A stretch of 64,000 bases of DNA from Paracoccaceae bacterium (GTDB lineage: Bacteria; Pseudomonadota; Alphaproteobacteria; Rhodobacterales; Rhodobacteraceae), in NCBI GenBank assembly GCA_030148005.1, contig JASBUI010000004.1:124001-188000 (forward strand), read 5' to 3'. This document shows, in pieces, positions 26,130 through 34,240 of the stretch. The position numbers were made by a program, and so were the translations under genes. The notes under the pieces are model-generated. The model had not been told where the DNA came from. It did no database searches and saw only the letters and a list, made by a program, of their open reading frames with translations. Within the stretch, counting starts at the first letter, position 1. Each line of letters opens with the position of its first letter.

Positions 26130-26579
26130 ATGGGACTGAACGTTTATCTTTCGGGTGAGATTCACACCGACTGGCGCGAGCAGATAATCGAGGGTGCGGC
26201 GGGTCTTGATGTGTCGTTCCATAGCCCCGTCACCGACCATGCGGCATCGGATGACTGCGGCGTCTCGATCCTGGGCGCCGAGGAAAAGAAGTACTGGCAT
26301 GATCACAAGGGTGCCATGGTCAACGCGATCCGCACGCGAAAAGGGCTGGCCGATGCCGATATCGTCGTGGTTCGGTTTGGCGAGAAGTACAAACAGTGGA
26401 ATGCCGCCTTTGATGCAGGCTATGCCGCGGCGCTGGGCAAGTCGCTGATCATCCTGCACGGGGCTGACCATCAGCATGCGCTGAAAGAGGTTGATGCAGC
26501 GGCGCTTGCCGTGGCCGAAGAGCCCGCGCAGGTGGTTGAGATTCTGCGCTATGTCCTGACAGGTTCCTTGCCGGGCTAG
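26130..26579 (+). CDS. ytoQ: YtoQ family protein
   Basis: A 149-residue protein MGLNVYLSGEIHTDWREQI with the YtoQ features SPVTDHAASDDCG, DADIVVVRFGEKYKQWNAAFDAGYAAALGKSLIILH. The fold resembles nucleoside 2-deoxyribosyltransferase-like Rossmann proteins; the biochemical function is unknown. GAGGAG lies 6 nt before the ATG. It stands alone between pheT and mscL and is bounded by hairpins on both sides. Confidence 0.88.
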   Translation: MGLNVYLSGEIHTDWREQIIEGAAGLDVSFHSPVTDHAASDDCGVSILGAEEKKYWHDHKGAMVNAIRTRKGLADADIVVVRFGEKYKQWNAAFDAGYAAALGKSLIILHGADHQHALKEVDAAALAVAEEPAQVVEILRYVLTGSLPG

Positions 26580-26581
26580 GC

Positions 26582-26610
26582 GCCGCAAACGCCGGTTCCA
26601 GATTTGCGGC
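26582..26610 (+). terminator. Hairpin after ytoQ
   Basis: GCCGCAAA (26582-26589) pairs with TTTGCGGC (26603-26610), 3 bp after the ytoQ stop; a CCCC/GGGG hairpin follows. There is no clear U-run. The rest of the gap to mscL shows only a CCACAT/ATGTGG stem at 26690-26706. Confidence 0.5.
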
Positions 26611-26776
26611 TCCGGCGCGCCCCTTCGCGGGGAGGATGGCGGTTATTTTCCCCTCACCCGCGCACCCCCTTCATGAAAGTTAGCCGCGACCACATACAAA
26701 ATGTGGTATGCGATAAGGGCTACTGCACCACAGAAGTGCTTGGCCTTGTGTTCTAGTAAGTGAAAGAGGGACGAAA

Positions 26777-27202
26777 ATGCTTCAGGAATTCAAAAGCTTT
26801 ATCGCCAAGGGCAATGTCATGGACATGGCCGTTGGTATCATCATCGGGGCGGCCTTTACCGCGATCGTGAAATCCATGGTCGGGGATCTGATCAATCCGA
26901 TCATCGGGCTGTTCATGGGCGGCGTCGACTTTACCAACCTGTTCGTCGTTCTGTCCGGCGGCGGCCCCTATGAATCGCTCGCCGCTGCACGCGACGCCGG
27001 CGCGGCCGTCTTTGCCTATGGCGCCTTCATCATGGCCGTTATCAACTTTCTGATCATCGCTTTCGTGGTGTTCATGCTGGTGCGCTATGTGAACAAGGTC
27101 AAAGCGATGGCGGAAAAGCCTGAAGAGGTGGCGCCCGAAGTTCCGGCCGGGCCGTCCGAGATTGACCTTCTTGTGGAAATTCGTGACGCGCTGAAAAAGT
27201 AG
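26777..27202 (+). CDS. mscL: Large-conductance mechanosensitive channel
   Basis: A 141-residue MscL with the signature [35 protein letters not shown] (S1 and TM1 with the GxxxG-type gate). A periplasmic loop, TM2 ([20 protein letters not shown] near 97-116) and a C-terminal cytoplasmic helix follow. The pentamer opens under membrane tension to release solutes after osmotic downshock. GAGGGACGAAA precedes the start. Monocistronic, followed by a GC hairpin. Confidence 0.96.
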   Translation: MLQEFKSFIAKGNVMDMAVGIIIGAAFTAIVKSMVGDLINPIIGLFMGGVDFTNLFVVLSGGGPYESLAAARDAGAAVFAYGAFIMAVINFLIIAFVVFMLVRYVNKVKAMAEKPEEVAPEVPAGPSEIDLLVEIRDALKK

Positions 27203-27208
27203 CTTCGC

Positions 27209-27237
27209 GCGCCGCCCCGCGGGATCGGGAGCGGCGC
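27209..27237 (+). terminator. GC-rich hairpin after mscL
   Basis: GCGCCGC (27209-27215) pairs with GCGGCGC (27231-27237), directly after the mscL stop. No U-run follows, so termination is uncertain. Nothing else is evident up to the LysE gene at 27381. Confidence 0.45.
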
Positions 27238-27380
27238 CCGCCCGTCGCCCGTTCGGCCAGGCGCATCAGATCATGCAGGCAGCCGCCGGGTCGCCTGCAG
27301 TTATGTCCAGACAAGGGGGGCGGTTTTGGGCCGGGGCGCCTGAGCGTCCCCCTTCGTAACAAGTTGCAGGAGTTCTGCCG

Positions 27381-28016
27381 ATGTCATGGTTCGACGTGTC
27401 GCTCACCAGCCTGATTTCATTCATAGCGACCTGTCTGGTGGTGGAACTGACGCCGGGGCCGAACATGGGATACCTTGCCGTTCTAAGCGCCACCGCCGGG
27501 CGCCGTGCGGGGTTTGCCGCAACAATCGGTGTGGCGCTTGGTCTGCTGGTGGTGGGGATTGCGGCCGCTTTTGGGCTGGCGGCGGCTATTTCGGCCTCTC
27601 CGCTGCTTTACCAAGTGCTTCGCTGGGGCGGGATCCTGTATTTTCTCTGGCTGGCATGGGACGGCTGGAAAGAGGATAGCGAGACGAGCCCCGGCGCGAC
27701 CGGCGATCTGGCGACGGATGCCAAGTATTTCTCTCGCGGGCTGATCACGAACATCCTGAACCCCAAGGCCGCGGTTTTCTATATCGCGGTCCTGCCAAGC
27801 TTTGTGGAACCTGCGCGCCCGGTTCTGGGACAGACGGTTGCCCTGTCGATCGTCTATGTGTCGGTCGCGACCGCCATACACGCAACGATCGTCGTGCTTG
27901 CCGCCACGACGCGCCGGTTCCTGAAACAGGACAAAAGGCGACAGTTCGTGCGCCGCCTGATGTCACTGGTACTGGTTGCCATTGCCGTCTGGTTCGGTTG
28001 GTCAACCAGCAGCTAA
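27381..28016 (+). CDS. LysE/RhtB family amino-acid exporter
   Basis: A 211-residue inner-membrane protein with about six hydrophobic segments and the LysE family motif VVELTPGPNMGYLAV near 20-34. Members export amino acids such as lysine, threonine and homoserine; the substrate here cannot be told. AGGAG precedes the ATG by about 7 nt. It is convergent with ald (17 bp between ends). A link to alanine metabolism from that position is speculative. Confidence 0.9.
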   Translation: MSWFDVSLTSLISFIATCLVVELTPGPNMGYLAVLSATAGRRAGFAATIGVALGLLVVGIAAAFGLAAAISASPLLYQVLRWGGILYFLWLAWDGWKEDSETSPGATGDLATDAKYFSRGLITNILNPKAAVFYIAVLPSFVEPARPVLGQTVALSIVYVSVATAIHATIVVLAATTRRFLKQDKRRQFVRRLMSLVLVAIAVWFGWSTSS

Positions 28017-28033
28017 CCCGCAATCACGGGGCG

Positions 28034-29152
28034 CTATTGCTTTAGCGCCAGAGCGGGCGACAGAACGTCGATGCCCAAAGCCTTGCCCACCGCGTAATAG
28101 GTCAGATGACCTGCGTGCACGTTAAGGCCCGCCATCAGGTGTGGGTCATCCTCGCAGGCGCGGCGCCAGCCCTTGTCGGCGAGCGCCAGCATGAATGGCA
28201 TGGTGGCGTTGCCCAAAGCGATGGTCGAGGTGCGCGCCACGGCGCCCGGCATGTTCGCCACGCAATAGTGCATGACGCCGTCGACCTCATAGATCGGGTC
28301 CTGATGGGTGGTCGCGCGCGATGTTTCGAAACAGCCGCCCTGATCGATGGCGACATCGACGATTGCCGCGCCGGGTTTCATCGTGGAAAGCTGCGCCCGG
28401 GTAACAAGCTTGGGCGCGGCGGCGCCGGGGATCAGGACCGCACCGATCACCATGTCGGATGCCGCGACAAGTTCGGCGGTATTTCCCTTTGAGGCATAGC
28501 TGGTGCGGAACACCCCGCCAAAGACGTCATCAAGATAGCGCATCCGCGCCAGCGACATGTCGACGACGGTTACATCCGCGCCCATTCCAGCCGCAATGCG
28601 GGCGGCGTGGGTTCCCACGACGCCGCCGCCCAATACGGTGACCTTGGCCGGACCAACGCCCGGCACGCCGCCCATCAGAACGCCGCGACCGCCATTGGCC
28701 TTTTGCAGGGTCCATGCGCCGACCTGCGGTGCAAGCTTGCCCGCAACTTCGGACATGGGCGCCAGCAGGGGCAGGCCGCCGCGATCATCCGTGACCGTCT
28801 CATAGGCGATTGCCGTACAGCCCGAGGCCAAAAGGTCATGGGTCTGCTCAGGATCGGGGGCAAGGTGGAGGTAGGTGAACAAAAGCTGGCCCTCGCGCAG
28901 CATCTTGCGTTCGGCGGCCTGTGGCTCTTTCACTTTGACGATCATCTCGGCCTTGGCAAAAACCTCGGCCGCGGTTTCGACGATCTCGGCGCCTGCCTGA
29001 AGGTAATCATCATCGGTGAAACCTGCGCCTGTTCCCGCGCCCGCCTCGACCAGCACGGAATGGCCGCGCGCGACCGCCTCATGCGCGGCATTGGGCGTCA
29101 GTCCGACGCGAAACTCTTGCGGCTTGATCTCTTTGGGGCATCCGATCTTCAT
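28034..29152 (-). CDS. ald: Alanine dehydrogenase
   Basis: Ald reversibly deaminates L-alanine to pyruvate using NAD. The 372-residue product starts [20 protein letters not shown] and has the substrate region [11 protein letters not shown] and YLHLAPD. The NAD-binding glycine motif [28 protein letters not shown] lies near 170-197, and [19 protein letters not shown] near 265-283. The ATG at 29152 is the family start; the frame is open a little further up. It is divergent from an Lrp/AsnC-type regulator across a 139-bp gap with a palindrome. Confidence 0.96.
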   Translation of the reverse strand: MKIGCPKEIKPQEFRVGLTPNAAHEAVARGHSVLVEAGAGTGAGFTDDDYLQAGAEIVETAAEVFAKAEMIVKVKEPQAAERKMLREGQLLFTYLHLAPDPEQTHDLLASGCTAIAYETVTDDRGGLPLLAPMSEVAGKLAPQVGAWTLQKANGGRGVLMGGVPGVGPAKVTVLGGGVVGTHAARIAAGMGADVTVVDMSLARMRYLDDVFGGVFRTSYASKGNTAELVAASDMVIGAVLIPGAAAPKLVTRAQLSTMKPGAAIVDVAIDQGGCFETSRATTHQDPIYEVDGVMHYCVANMPGAVARTSTIALGNATMPFMLALADKGWRRACEDDPHLMAGLNVHAGHLTYYAVGKALGIDVLSPALALKQ

Positions 29153-29240
29153 TGCGCGTCCTCCAAACTGCGTTAGGCACAACATAGGGTGGGGTGCGCG
29201 CAATTTCCTTGAAAAGAGATGCGATCCTTGGGATCATTTG

Positions 29241-29256
29241 GCACAGAATTCTCTGC
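29241..29256. promoter_or_regulatory. Lrp-like palindrome between ald and its regulator
   Basis: GCACAGAATTCTCTGC has a perfect 8-bp core (AGAATTCT) with near-symmetric flanks. It lies 89 bp before the ald start and 36 bp before the regulator start, and resembles the CAG...CTG layout of Lrp boxes. A second small palindrome, GATCCTTGGGATC, is near 29223. Confidence 0.5.
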
Positions 29257-29291
29257 ATTATGTAAAATCATTCGAAGAAAGTTGCCCAGAT

Positions 29292-29750
29292 ATGGAATTT
29301 GACAGGACAGACGCGCGCATTCTGGAGATTCTGCAAAAGAAAGGTCGGATGTCCAACGCCGACCTGTCCGAGCGGGTGAACCTGTCACCTTCGGCCTGTC
29401 ACCGGCGTGTCCAACGGCTTGAGGCAGAGGGGATCATCCGTGACTATGTGGCCCTTTTGGATGCCAAGAAACTGGGCCGGCCGTCGACGATCTTTGTCGA
29501 GATCACGCTGTCGGGGCAGGCCGATGAGGTTCTGGACGCCTTTGAACGCGAAGTGGCCAAAGTGCCTGATGTGCTGGAATGTCACCTGATGGCCGGCACG
29601 GCGGATTACCTTTTAAAGGTCGTGGCCGAAGACACCGAGGATTTCGCGCGTATTCACCGCAAGTATCTTGCGCGGCTGCCCGGGGTTGCGCAGATGCATT
29701 CGTCCTTTGCGCTGCGCACGGTTTTCAAGACAACGGCGCTCAGGGTTTAG
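29292..29750 (+). CDS. aldR: Lrp/AsnC family regulator, probable AldR
   Basis: The 152-residue protein has an N-terminal helix-turn-helix (ILEILQKKGRMSNADLSERVNLSPSACHRRVQRLE, about 10-45) and a C-terminal RAM/effector domain (ECHLMAGTADYLLKVVAEDTEDF). Lrp-type regulators next to ald commonly activate it in response to alanine. The divergent arrangement and palindrome fit that, but it is inference. ATG 29292 gives MEFDRTDARILEIL. Its stop overlaps the convergent lytic transglycosylase by 4 bp. Confidence 0.88.
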   Translation: MEFDRTDARILEILQKKGRMSNADLSERVNLSPSACHRRVQRLEAEGIIRDYVALLDAKKLGRPSTIFVEITLSGQADEVLDAFEREVAKVPDVLECHLMAGTADYLLKVVAEDTEDFARIHRKYLARLPGVAQMHSSFALRTVFKTTALRV

Positions 29751-30205
29751 CGCAGCCCGGTTTCTTCCAGCATGCCGCGACGTTTGGCTTCGTAATAGTA
29801 TCCGCGCTGATACCACATGTCGGCCTTGTCAAAGCTTCCGTCTGACACAAGCCACGCACCGCGCAGGTATTTCACCGCATAGTTCAGGTTGGTTTCGGGG
29901 TCCAAAAGCCCTTCGGGCGAACCATCGTATCCCATCCCCCGCGCCGTGTCGGGGTGGATTTGCATCAGGCCCATATAGGGGCCATTGCGGGCATTGGGGT
30001 TATAGGTGCTTTCGCGTTTGACGACGCGGTGCACCAAGGCTTCGGGCACGTCATAGCGGTTGGCATATTTGGTGATCAGGCGATTGATCGATTTGCTGCC
30101 TGCGGTGACTTGCGGCGCGTGGGGGGCGTGCCTTGGTTGGCGGCGGCCACAGCCAGCAAGCGCAAGCGGGGCGGCGATCAGGAACAGGCGTCGGTGAAGG
30201 GTCAT
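29747..30205 (-). CDS. Small lytic transglycosylase lipoprotein (SLT family)
   Basis: A 152-residue protein with a lipobox (LALAGC, residues 14-19) and a short SLT domain holding the catalytic Glu in VVKRESTYNPNARNG and the family motif YMGLMQIHPDTARGMG. NLNYAVKYLRGAWLVSDG follows. It would cleave peptidoglycan between MurNAc and GlcNAc at the periplasmic face. It is short for the family, consisting of lipid anchor and catalytic core only. It overlaps the aldR stop by 4 bp on the opposite strand. Confidence 0.88.
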   Translation of the reverse strand: MTLHRRLFLIAAPLALAGCGRRQPRHAPHAPQVTAGSKSINRLITKYANRYDVPEALVHRVVKRESTYNPNARNGPYMGLMQIHPDTARGMGYDGSPEGLLDPETNLNYAVKYLRGAWLVSDGSFDKADMWYQRGYYYEAKRRGMLEETGLR

Positions 30206-30320
30206 GGGCTGTCCATCGTTTGGGTGCGCAAAGTCTAGCGTATGGCGCGGCCATGGACAGATGCGATGATCGGGGCGGCGGGAAGTTGCCAGTGGGGGCT
30301 ATTGCGACAGGGGGCCTGAA

Positions 30321-30353
30321 AATAACAAACCCCCGGGGCTGGGCCACGGGGGT
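30321..30353 (-). terminator. Intrinsic terminator after rpsU
   Basis: On the minus strand ACCCCCG pairs with CGGGGGT and is followed by TTGTTATTTT, 40-70 bp beyond the rpsU stop. Strong stem and U-run. Confidence 0.85.
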
Positions 30354-30392
30354 CGTTAGTTGGCGGGTTTCCCCGCGGGCGCAAACAGATGC

Positions 30393-30599
30393 TTAGAGCA
30401 TCCCCTCGCGCTGCGCTTTCTTCCGCGCCAGCTTGCGAGCACGGCGAATGGCCTCGGCCTTCTCGCGTGCTTTTTTCTCAGAGGGCTTTTCGTATGCCTG
30501 ACGGAGTTTCATCTCACGAAAGACACCCTCGCGCTGGAGCTTCTTTTTCAGAGCCCGAAGGGCCTGATCGACGTTGTTGTCGCGAACGCTAACCTGCAT
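30393..30599 (-). CDS. rpsU: 30S ribosomal protein S21
   Basis: A 68-residue basic protein [20 protein letters not shown] with the S21 helix motif [28 protein letters not shown]21 joins the small subunit near the anti-Shine-Dalgarno end and takes part in initiation. It is monocistronic, divergent from coq9 and followed by an intrinsic terminator. Confidence 0.97.
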   Translation of the reverse strand: MQVSVRDNNVDQALRALKKKLQREGVFREMKLRQAYEKPSEKKAREKAEAIRRARKLARKKAQREGML

Positions 30600-30710
30600 G
30601 TGGTTTTCACCACCTTCCTAAGTTTGAGTTGCAAGAGTTTGCAGGAAGTGGCCGTATAGCAAAGCATGCTTATGTTGTCGAGTACCCGGATATATGAAAG
30701 GTAGACCACC

Positions 30711-31400
30711 ATGCAGCCCTACGATCTTACAAAAGAAACGCTGGTCGATGCCGCCCTTGCCCATGTCCCGTTCGACGCCTGGGGCGAAGAAACCTTTGCC
30801 GCTGCGGTTCGGGACGCGGGCATGGAAATGGCGCATGCACGGGCGGTTTGCCCGCGCGGCGGGCTGGATCTGGCGATTGCTTTTCACCAGCGCGGCGATG
30901 AGGCGATGCTTGAGCGTCTGCAGGATCACGATCTGAGCGCCCTGAAGATACGCGAGCGGATCGCCTTGGCGGTGCGCACCCGGCTTGAGGTTGTGGATGA
31001 CAAGGATCTGGTGCGGCGCGGCACTACGCTTTTTGCACTGCCGCAGAACGCGGGCGAGGGCGCGCGGCTGATCTGGGGCACGTCGGATGCCATCTGGAAC
31101 GCGCTGGGCGATCCTTCGCGCGACATCAACTGGTACACCAAGCGGGCGACGCTTGCGGGGGTCTATTCGGCCACGGTTCTGTTCTGGCTGGGCGATGACA
31201 GTCCGGGCGGGCAGGCAACATCGGAATTTCTGGATCGGCGGATCGAGGATGTGATGCGCATCGAAAAGGCCAAGGCCGCCGTACGCGCCAACCCGGTCCT
31301 GTCCCGGCTGATGGCAGGGCCGAATGCGCTGCTTTCCCGGATCAAGGCGCCAGAGCGGCGCGACGACTTTCCGGGCCATTGGCCGAACCACGAAAAATAA
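30711..31400 (+). CDS. Ubiquinone biosynthesis protein COQ9
   Basis: A 229-residue COQ9/TetR-fold protein with an N-terminal helical part (LVDAALAHVPFDAWGEETFAAAVRDAG) and the C-terminal COQ9 core (NWYTKRATLAGVYSATVLFWLGDDSP). COQ9 binds lipids and helps COQ7-type hydroxylation in ubiquinone synthesis; in bacteria it is mostly restricted to alphaproteobacteria. AAAGG lies upstream of the ATG. It is 27 bp before the quinone oxidoreductase gene on the same strand. Confidence 0.92.
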   Translation: MQPYDLTKETLVDAALAHVPFDAWGEETFAAAVRDAGMEMAHARAVCPRGGLDLAIAFHQRGDEAMLERLQDHDLSALKIRERIALAVRTRLEVVDDKDLVRRGTTLFALPQNAGEGARLIWGTSDAIWNALGDPSRDINWYTKRATLAGVYSATVLFWLGDDSPGGQATSEFLDRRIEDVMRIEKAKAAVRANPVLSRLMAGPNALLSRIKAPERRDDFPGHWPNHEK

Positions 31401-31427
31401 GCGCCAAGTAAAAGACGGAGGCAGAAG

Positions 31428-32417
31428 ATGACACTTCCCCAAACCATGCAGGTTGTCGAAATTTCCAAGCCCGGAGGCCCCGAAGTTCTGGTGCCGGCGA
31501 CCCGCCCGGTGCCCCAGCCGGGGCATGGGGAGGTTCTGATCAAGGTCGCCTATGCCGGGGTCAATCGCCCCGATGCGCTTCAGCGGGCCGGAAGCTATGC
31601 GCCCCCGCCGGGGGCTTCGGACCTGCCGGGGCTTGAGGCCTCGGGCGAGGTGGCGGCGGTTGGTGCAGGGGTCACCGAATGGGCCCCGGGCGACAAGGTC
31701 TGTGCCCTGTTGCCCGGCGGCGGCTACGCGGATTTTGTTTGCACTCCGGCGGCGCATGTTTTGCCGGTTCCGGATGGGTTGGACATGAAGGCGGCGGCTT
31801 GTTTGCCTGAGACTTTCTTTACTGTTTACAGCAACGTAGTCATGCGCGGCGGGCTTGAGGCGGGTGAGGTTTTTCTGGTGCACGGGGGGTCGTCGGGGAT
31901 CGGAACGACAGCGATCCAGCTTGCCAATGCCTTGGGCGCGCGGGTTTTCACGACGGCGGGGTCGGATGAGAAATGTGCCGCTTGCGTTGCGCTTGGGGCG
32001 GAGCGGGCGATCAATTACCGTGATGAGGATTTCGTGCAGGTGATGCGCGATGCGGGCGGCGCGGACCTGATCCTGGACATGGTTGGCGGCGAGTATATTG
32101 AGCGCAATATCAAGTCGTTACGCCAAGAGGGGCGGCTGGTTCAGATCGCCTTTCTGGGCGGGCCGGTGGCCAAGCTGAACTTTGCGGCGATCATGGTCAA
32201 ACGGCTGACGCTGACCGGATCAACCCTGCGCCCGCAAAGCGATCTGGCCAAGGCGCGGATCGCTGATGCGCTAAAGACAGAGGTCTGGCCGATGCTGGCG
32301 GCGGGGCGGATTGCGCCGGTCATGGATCAGGAGTTTGCCTTGGCCGATGCAAGTCTTGCGCATGCGCGAATGGAAAGTTCGGCCCATATCGGCAAGATCG
32401 TTCTGAAGGTCGGCTGA
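31428..32417 (+). CDS. NAD(P)H-quinone oxidoreductase (zinc-less MDR/PIG3 family)
   Basis: The 329-residue medium-chain reductase lacks the zinc cysteines of alcohol dehydrogenases. It has the N-terminal MQVVEISKPGGPEVL, the quinone-reductase motif KVAYAGVNRPDALQRAGSY, and a cofactor-binding VHGGSSGIGTTAIQLANALGA near 145-165. The family reduces quinones with NADPH. It follows coq9 closely, so a link to quinone handling is reasonable. A palindrome and the MAPEG gene follow. Confidence 0.9.
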   Translation: MTLPQTMQVVEISKPGGPEVLVPATRPVPQPGHGEVLIKVAYAGVNRPDALQRAGSYAPPPGASDLPGLEASGEVAAVGAGVTEWAPGDKVCALLPGGGYADFVCTPAAHVLPVPDGLDMKAAACLPETFFTVYSNVVMRGGLEAGEVFLVHGGSSGIGTTAIQLANALGARVFTTAGSDEKCAACVALGAERAINYRDEDFVQVMRDAGGADLILDMVGGEYIERNIKSLRQEGRLVQIAFLGGPVAKLNFAAIMVKRLTLTGSTLRPQSDLAKARIADALKTEVWPMLAAGRIAPVMDQEFALADASLAHARMESSAHIGKIVLKVG

Positions 32418-32437
32418 GGGGCGAAAACCTTGCGATA

Positions 32438-32452
32438 GGTACATTTTGTACC
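32438..32452. promoter_or_regulatory. 15-nt perfect palindrome upstream of the MAPEG gene
   Basis: GGTACATTTTGTACC has 6-bp arms around a 3-nt centre and lies 52 bp before the GTG start at 32504. A partial second site (TTACATTTT) follows at once. The regulator is unknown; no regulator gene is adjacent. Confidence 0.55.
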
Positions 32453-32503
32453 GCTATTTGTTACATTTTCCGGGGGCTGAATGATTAACGAAAAGGAAAT
32501 CGC

Positions 32504-32908
32504 GTGACAGGTTGGATACTCGCCGTGCTGGCGCTCTATTTTGTGCAAACGCTGGCCGCTCCGATGGTCCAATGGCTTCAGGGCGGGCTGAAATTCATTC
32601 CCGATGCGATGGGCCCGCGAGACACCGCGCCACAGATGCCGAAGATCGGATCAAGGTTTGACCGGGCGCTCAGGAACATGTTCGAGGCGCTGGTGATCTT
32701 TCTGCCGGTTGCGGTTCTTTTGGAGGTCAAGGGCATCACGGGCGGCGGGGCGCTCATGGGCGCTGCGATCTTCTTTTGGGCGCGGGTGGCTTATGTGCCG
32801 GCCTATGTCAGCGGCATTCCCGGTCTGCGTTCGGCTGTCTGGGTGGCGGGGCACGCGGGGCTTTTGATGATGATCGCGGCGCTTTGGAATGGCGCGCCGT
32901 TGAACTGA
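32504..32908 (+). CDS. MAPEG family membrane protein
   Basis: A 134-residue protein with four hydrophobic segments and the MAPEG layout (MTGWILAVLALYFVQTLAA; RALRNMFEALVIFLPVAVLL; AIFFWARVAYVPAYVSGI; VWVAGHAGLLMMIAALW). MAPEG enzymes use glutathione on lipids or lipid-like electrophiles; the bacterial members are poorly defined. The start is a GTG at 32504 with AAAAGGAAA just before it. It follows qor after 86 bp with a palindromic operator between. Confidence 0.88.
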   Translation: MTGWILAVLALYFVQTLAAPMVQWLQGGLKFIPDAMGPRDTAPQMPKIGSRFDRALRNMFEALVIFLPVAVLLEVKGITGGGALMGAAIFFWARVAYVPAYVSGIPGLRSAVWVAGHAGLLMMIAALWNGAPLN

Positions 32909-32996
32909 TCGGCGCAGGTCACCATGTCTTTCATATAGGATCACGGGGCGGCCCGAAGCGGCGCGCGCCTTGACCGGAAAATGAGAGGAGTTGGAG

Positions 32997-33467
32997 ATGA
33001 CCAAGGACTCTGCTGGACACTTTGAAATTCTCAAGGACTTTCCGCCCGATGTGGTTGCCGTGGTGGCGCATGGGCATCTGGACCGCGAGGATTATACCAA
33101 GACGCTTGTGCCGCTGACGGACAAGACGATCGCCCGCGAGGGGCGAATCAATCTTTACTATGAGCTGGGCGCGGACTTTACCGGCTTTTCGGCTGGTGCT
33201 GCGTGGAATGACGCGCGCCTTGGGCTTTTGCACCTCGGCGATTTTGCGCGCATTGCCGTTGTCACGGATGTGGAATGGGTTCGGCTGGGGGTAAAGATGT
33301 TTGCCCCTCTGATGGCTTCAAAGCTGCATCTTTTCCATCTGTCCGAGCGGGATGAGGCCCGCGCGTGGCTGGCCAAAGATGGGCCGGGCCGGATCAAGGG
33401 CGAGCTGGATGTCAGCGCCGATCACAAGTTGCAGACGATGGAAGACAAGGCGCCGCCTGCGCCGTGA
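32997..33467 (+). CDS. SpoIIAA-like (STAS/anti-sigma-antagonist-like) protein
   Basis: The 156-residue product fits the SpoIIAA-like family: FPPDVVAVVAHGHLDREDYTKTLVPLTDKTIAREGRINLYYELGADFTGF, then RIAVVTDVEWVRLGVKMFAPL. The core is the usual beta-alpha fold of about 120 residues; the last 30 residues are disordered-looking. The function is unknown and no partner kinase is present. AGGAG precedes the ATG at 32997. It is followed by the convergent RNase T2 gene. Confidence 0.82.
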   Translation: MTKDSAGHFEILKDFPPDVVAVVAHGHLDREDYTKTLVPLTDKTIAREGRINLYYELGADFTGFSAGAAWNDARLGLLHLGDFARIAVVTDVEWVRLGVKMFAPLMASKLHLFHLSERDEARAWLAKDGPGRIKGELDVSADHKLQTMEDKAPPAP

Positions 33468-33485
33468 CCGCGCCTGTGGTCCGGC

Positions 33486-34115
33486 CTAGGGTACGGGCGC
33501 AAAAAGCGCATCGGACATGGAACAGTCCCGGATGACATCGCGGCCGCAGATGCGCGGCTCAAGATCCCTTGTCAGGCAAAGGCGCGCCTCTTGGATGCGC
33601 CCGGCCTTGCAGGTGATGGTCAGCATGTCCTTGTCCCATGTCGGGTTGGCCCTGAGAAAGGCCTTTTCCACCACAGAAGCGGGCAGTTTCACGGGCTTAT
33701 CCAGTTTGCGAAAGATCGGGGGGCGGTTCACGGCGTCAAAGGCGCGGCGCGATGCGGCGAAGTATTCATCCGATGTCAGGCCCGAGCAGGTGCCGTGCTT
33801 TTTCCACTGGTGCCAAGCAAGCCCGCTGGTTCCCATGATGTCGGCCATGGCGGCGGTCTGGCCGCGCGAGGGCGGGCGCGTGGCGGTCGGGCAATAGGAG
33901 GGCCAGCCGCTTTCATACTGAGGCCAAAGCCCGTGCAGCACCCAGCCAAACCCGCGCCCCGGCTGGCATTGTTCGCTTCCCTTTTTGCGCCCTTCCAGAT
34001 CGCACCAGTTGGGCGACCAGGAAAGCGACAGGACGAAATAGTCGAACCGGCCAGATTTTTCGCCACTGGCGGCGGCCATACCGGCGGAAATCACAAGGGC
34101 AACAAGCCAACGCAT
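33486..34115 (-). CDS. Ribonuclease T2 (secreted)
   Basis: A 209-residue T2 RNase with an N-terminal signal peptide (MRWLVALVISAGMAAASG). Both active-site motifs are present: CAS I FGWVLHGLWPQY (near 57-68) and CAS II WHQWKKHGTCSG (near 100-112), each with its catalytic His. T2 enzymes degrade RNA in the periplasm or outside the cell through 2',3'-cyclic nucleotides. A 2',3'-cyclic phosphodiesterase-type protein is encoded 7 kb away at 40896. Cysteine content fits several disulfides. Confidence 0.92.
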   Translation of the reverse strand: MRWLVALVISAGMAAASGEKSGRFDYFVLSLSWSPNWCDLEGRKKGSEQCQPGRGFGWVLHGLWPQYESGWPSYCPTATRPPSRGQTAAMADIMGTSGLAWHQWKKHGTCSGLTSDEYFAASRRAFDAVNRPPIFRKLDKPVKLPASVVEKAFLRANPTWDKDMLTITCKAGRIQEARLCLTRDLEPRICGRDVIRDCSMSDALFAPVP

Positions 34116-34240
34116 TTGGGGTTTTCTCCTTAACTTTGGCCGACTATATAGGGCCTGAGTTCCCCGACAATGTGAACTTGGGCCAGAGCGGCCCGCCTTG
34201 AGAGGGGCATCGGGGAAGATATGGGTTTAGGAGAGAACTG

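Noticed and set aside
26690-26706. CCACAT/ATGTGG stem before mscL as an operator
   Set aside because: Six-bp arms with a 5-nt loop are expected by chance in a gap of this size, and mscL usually has no dedicated operator.
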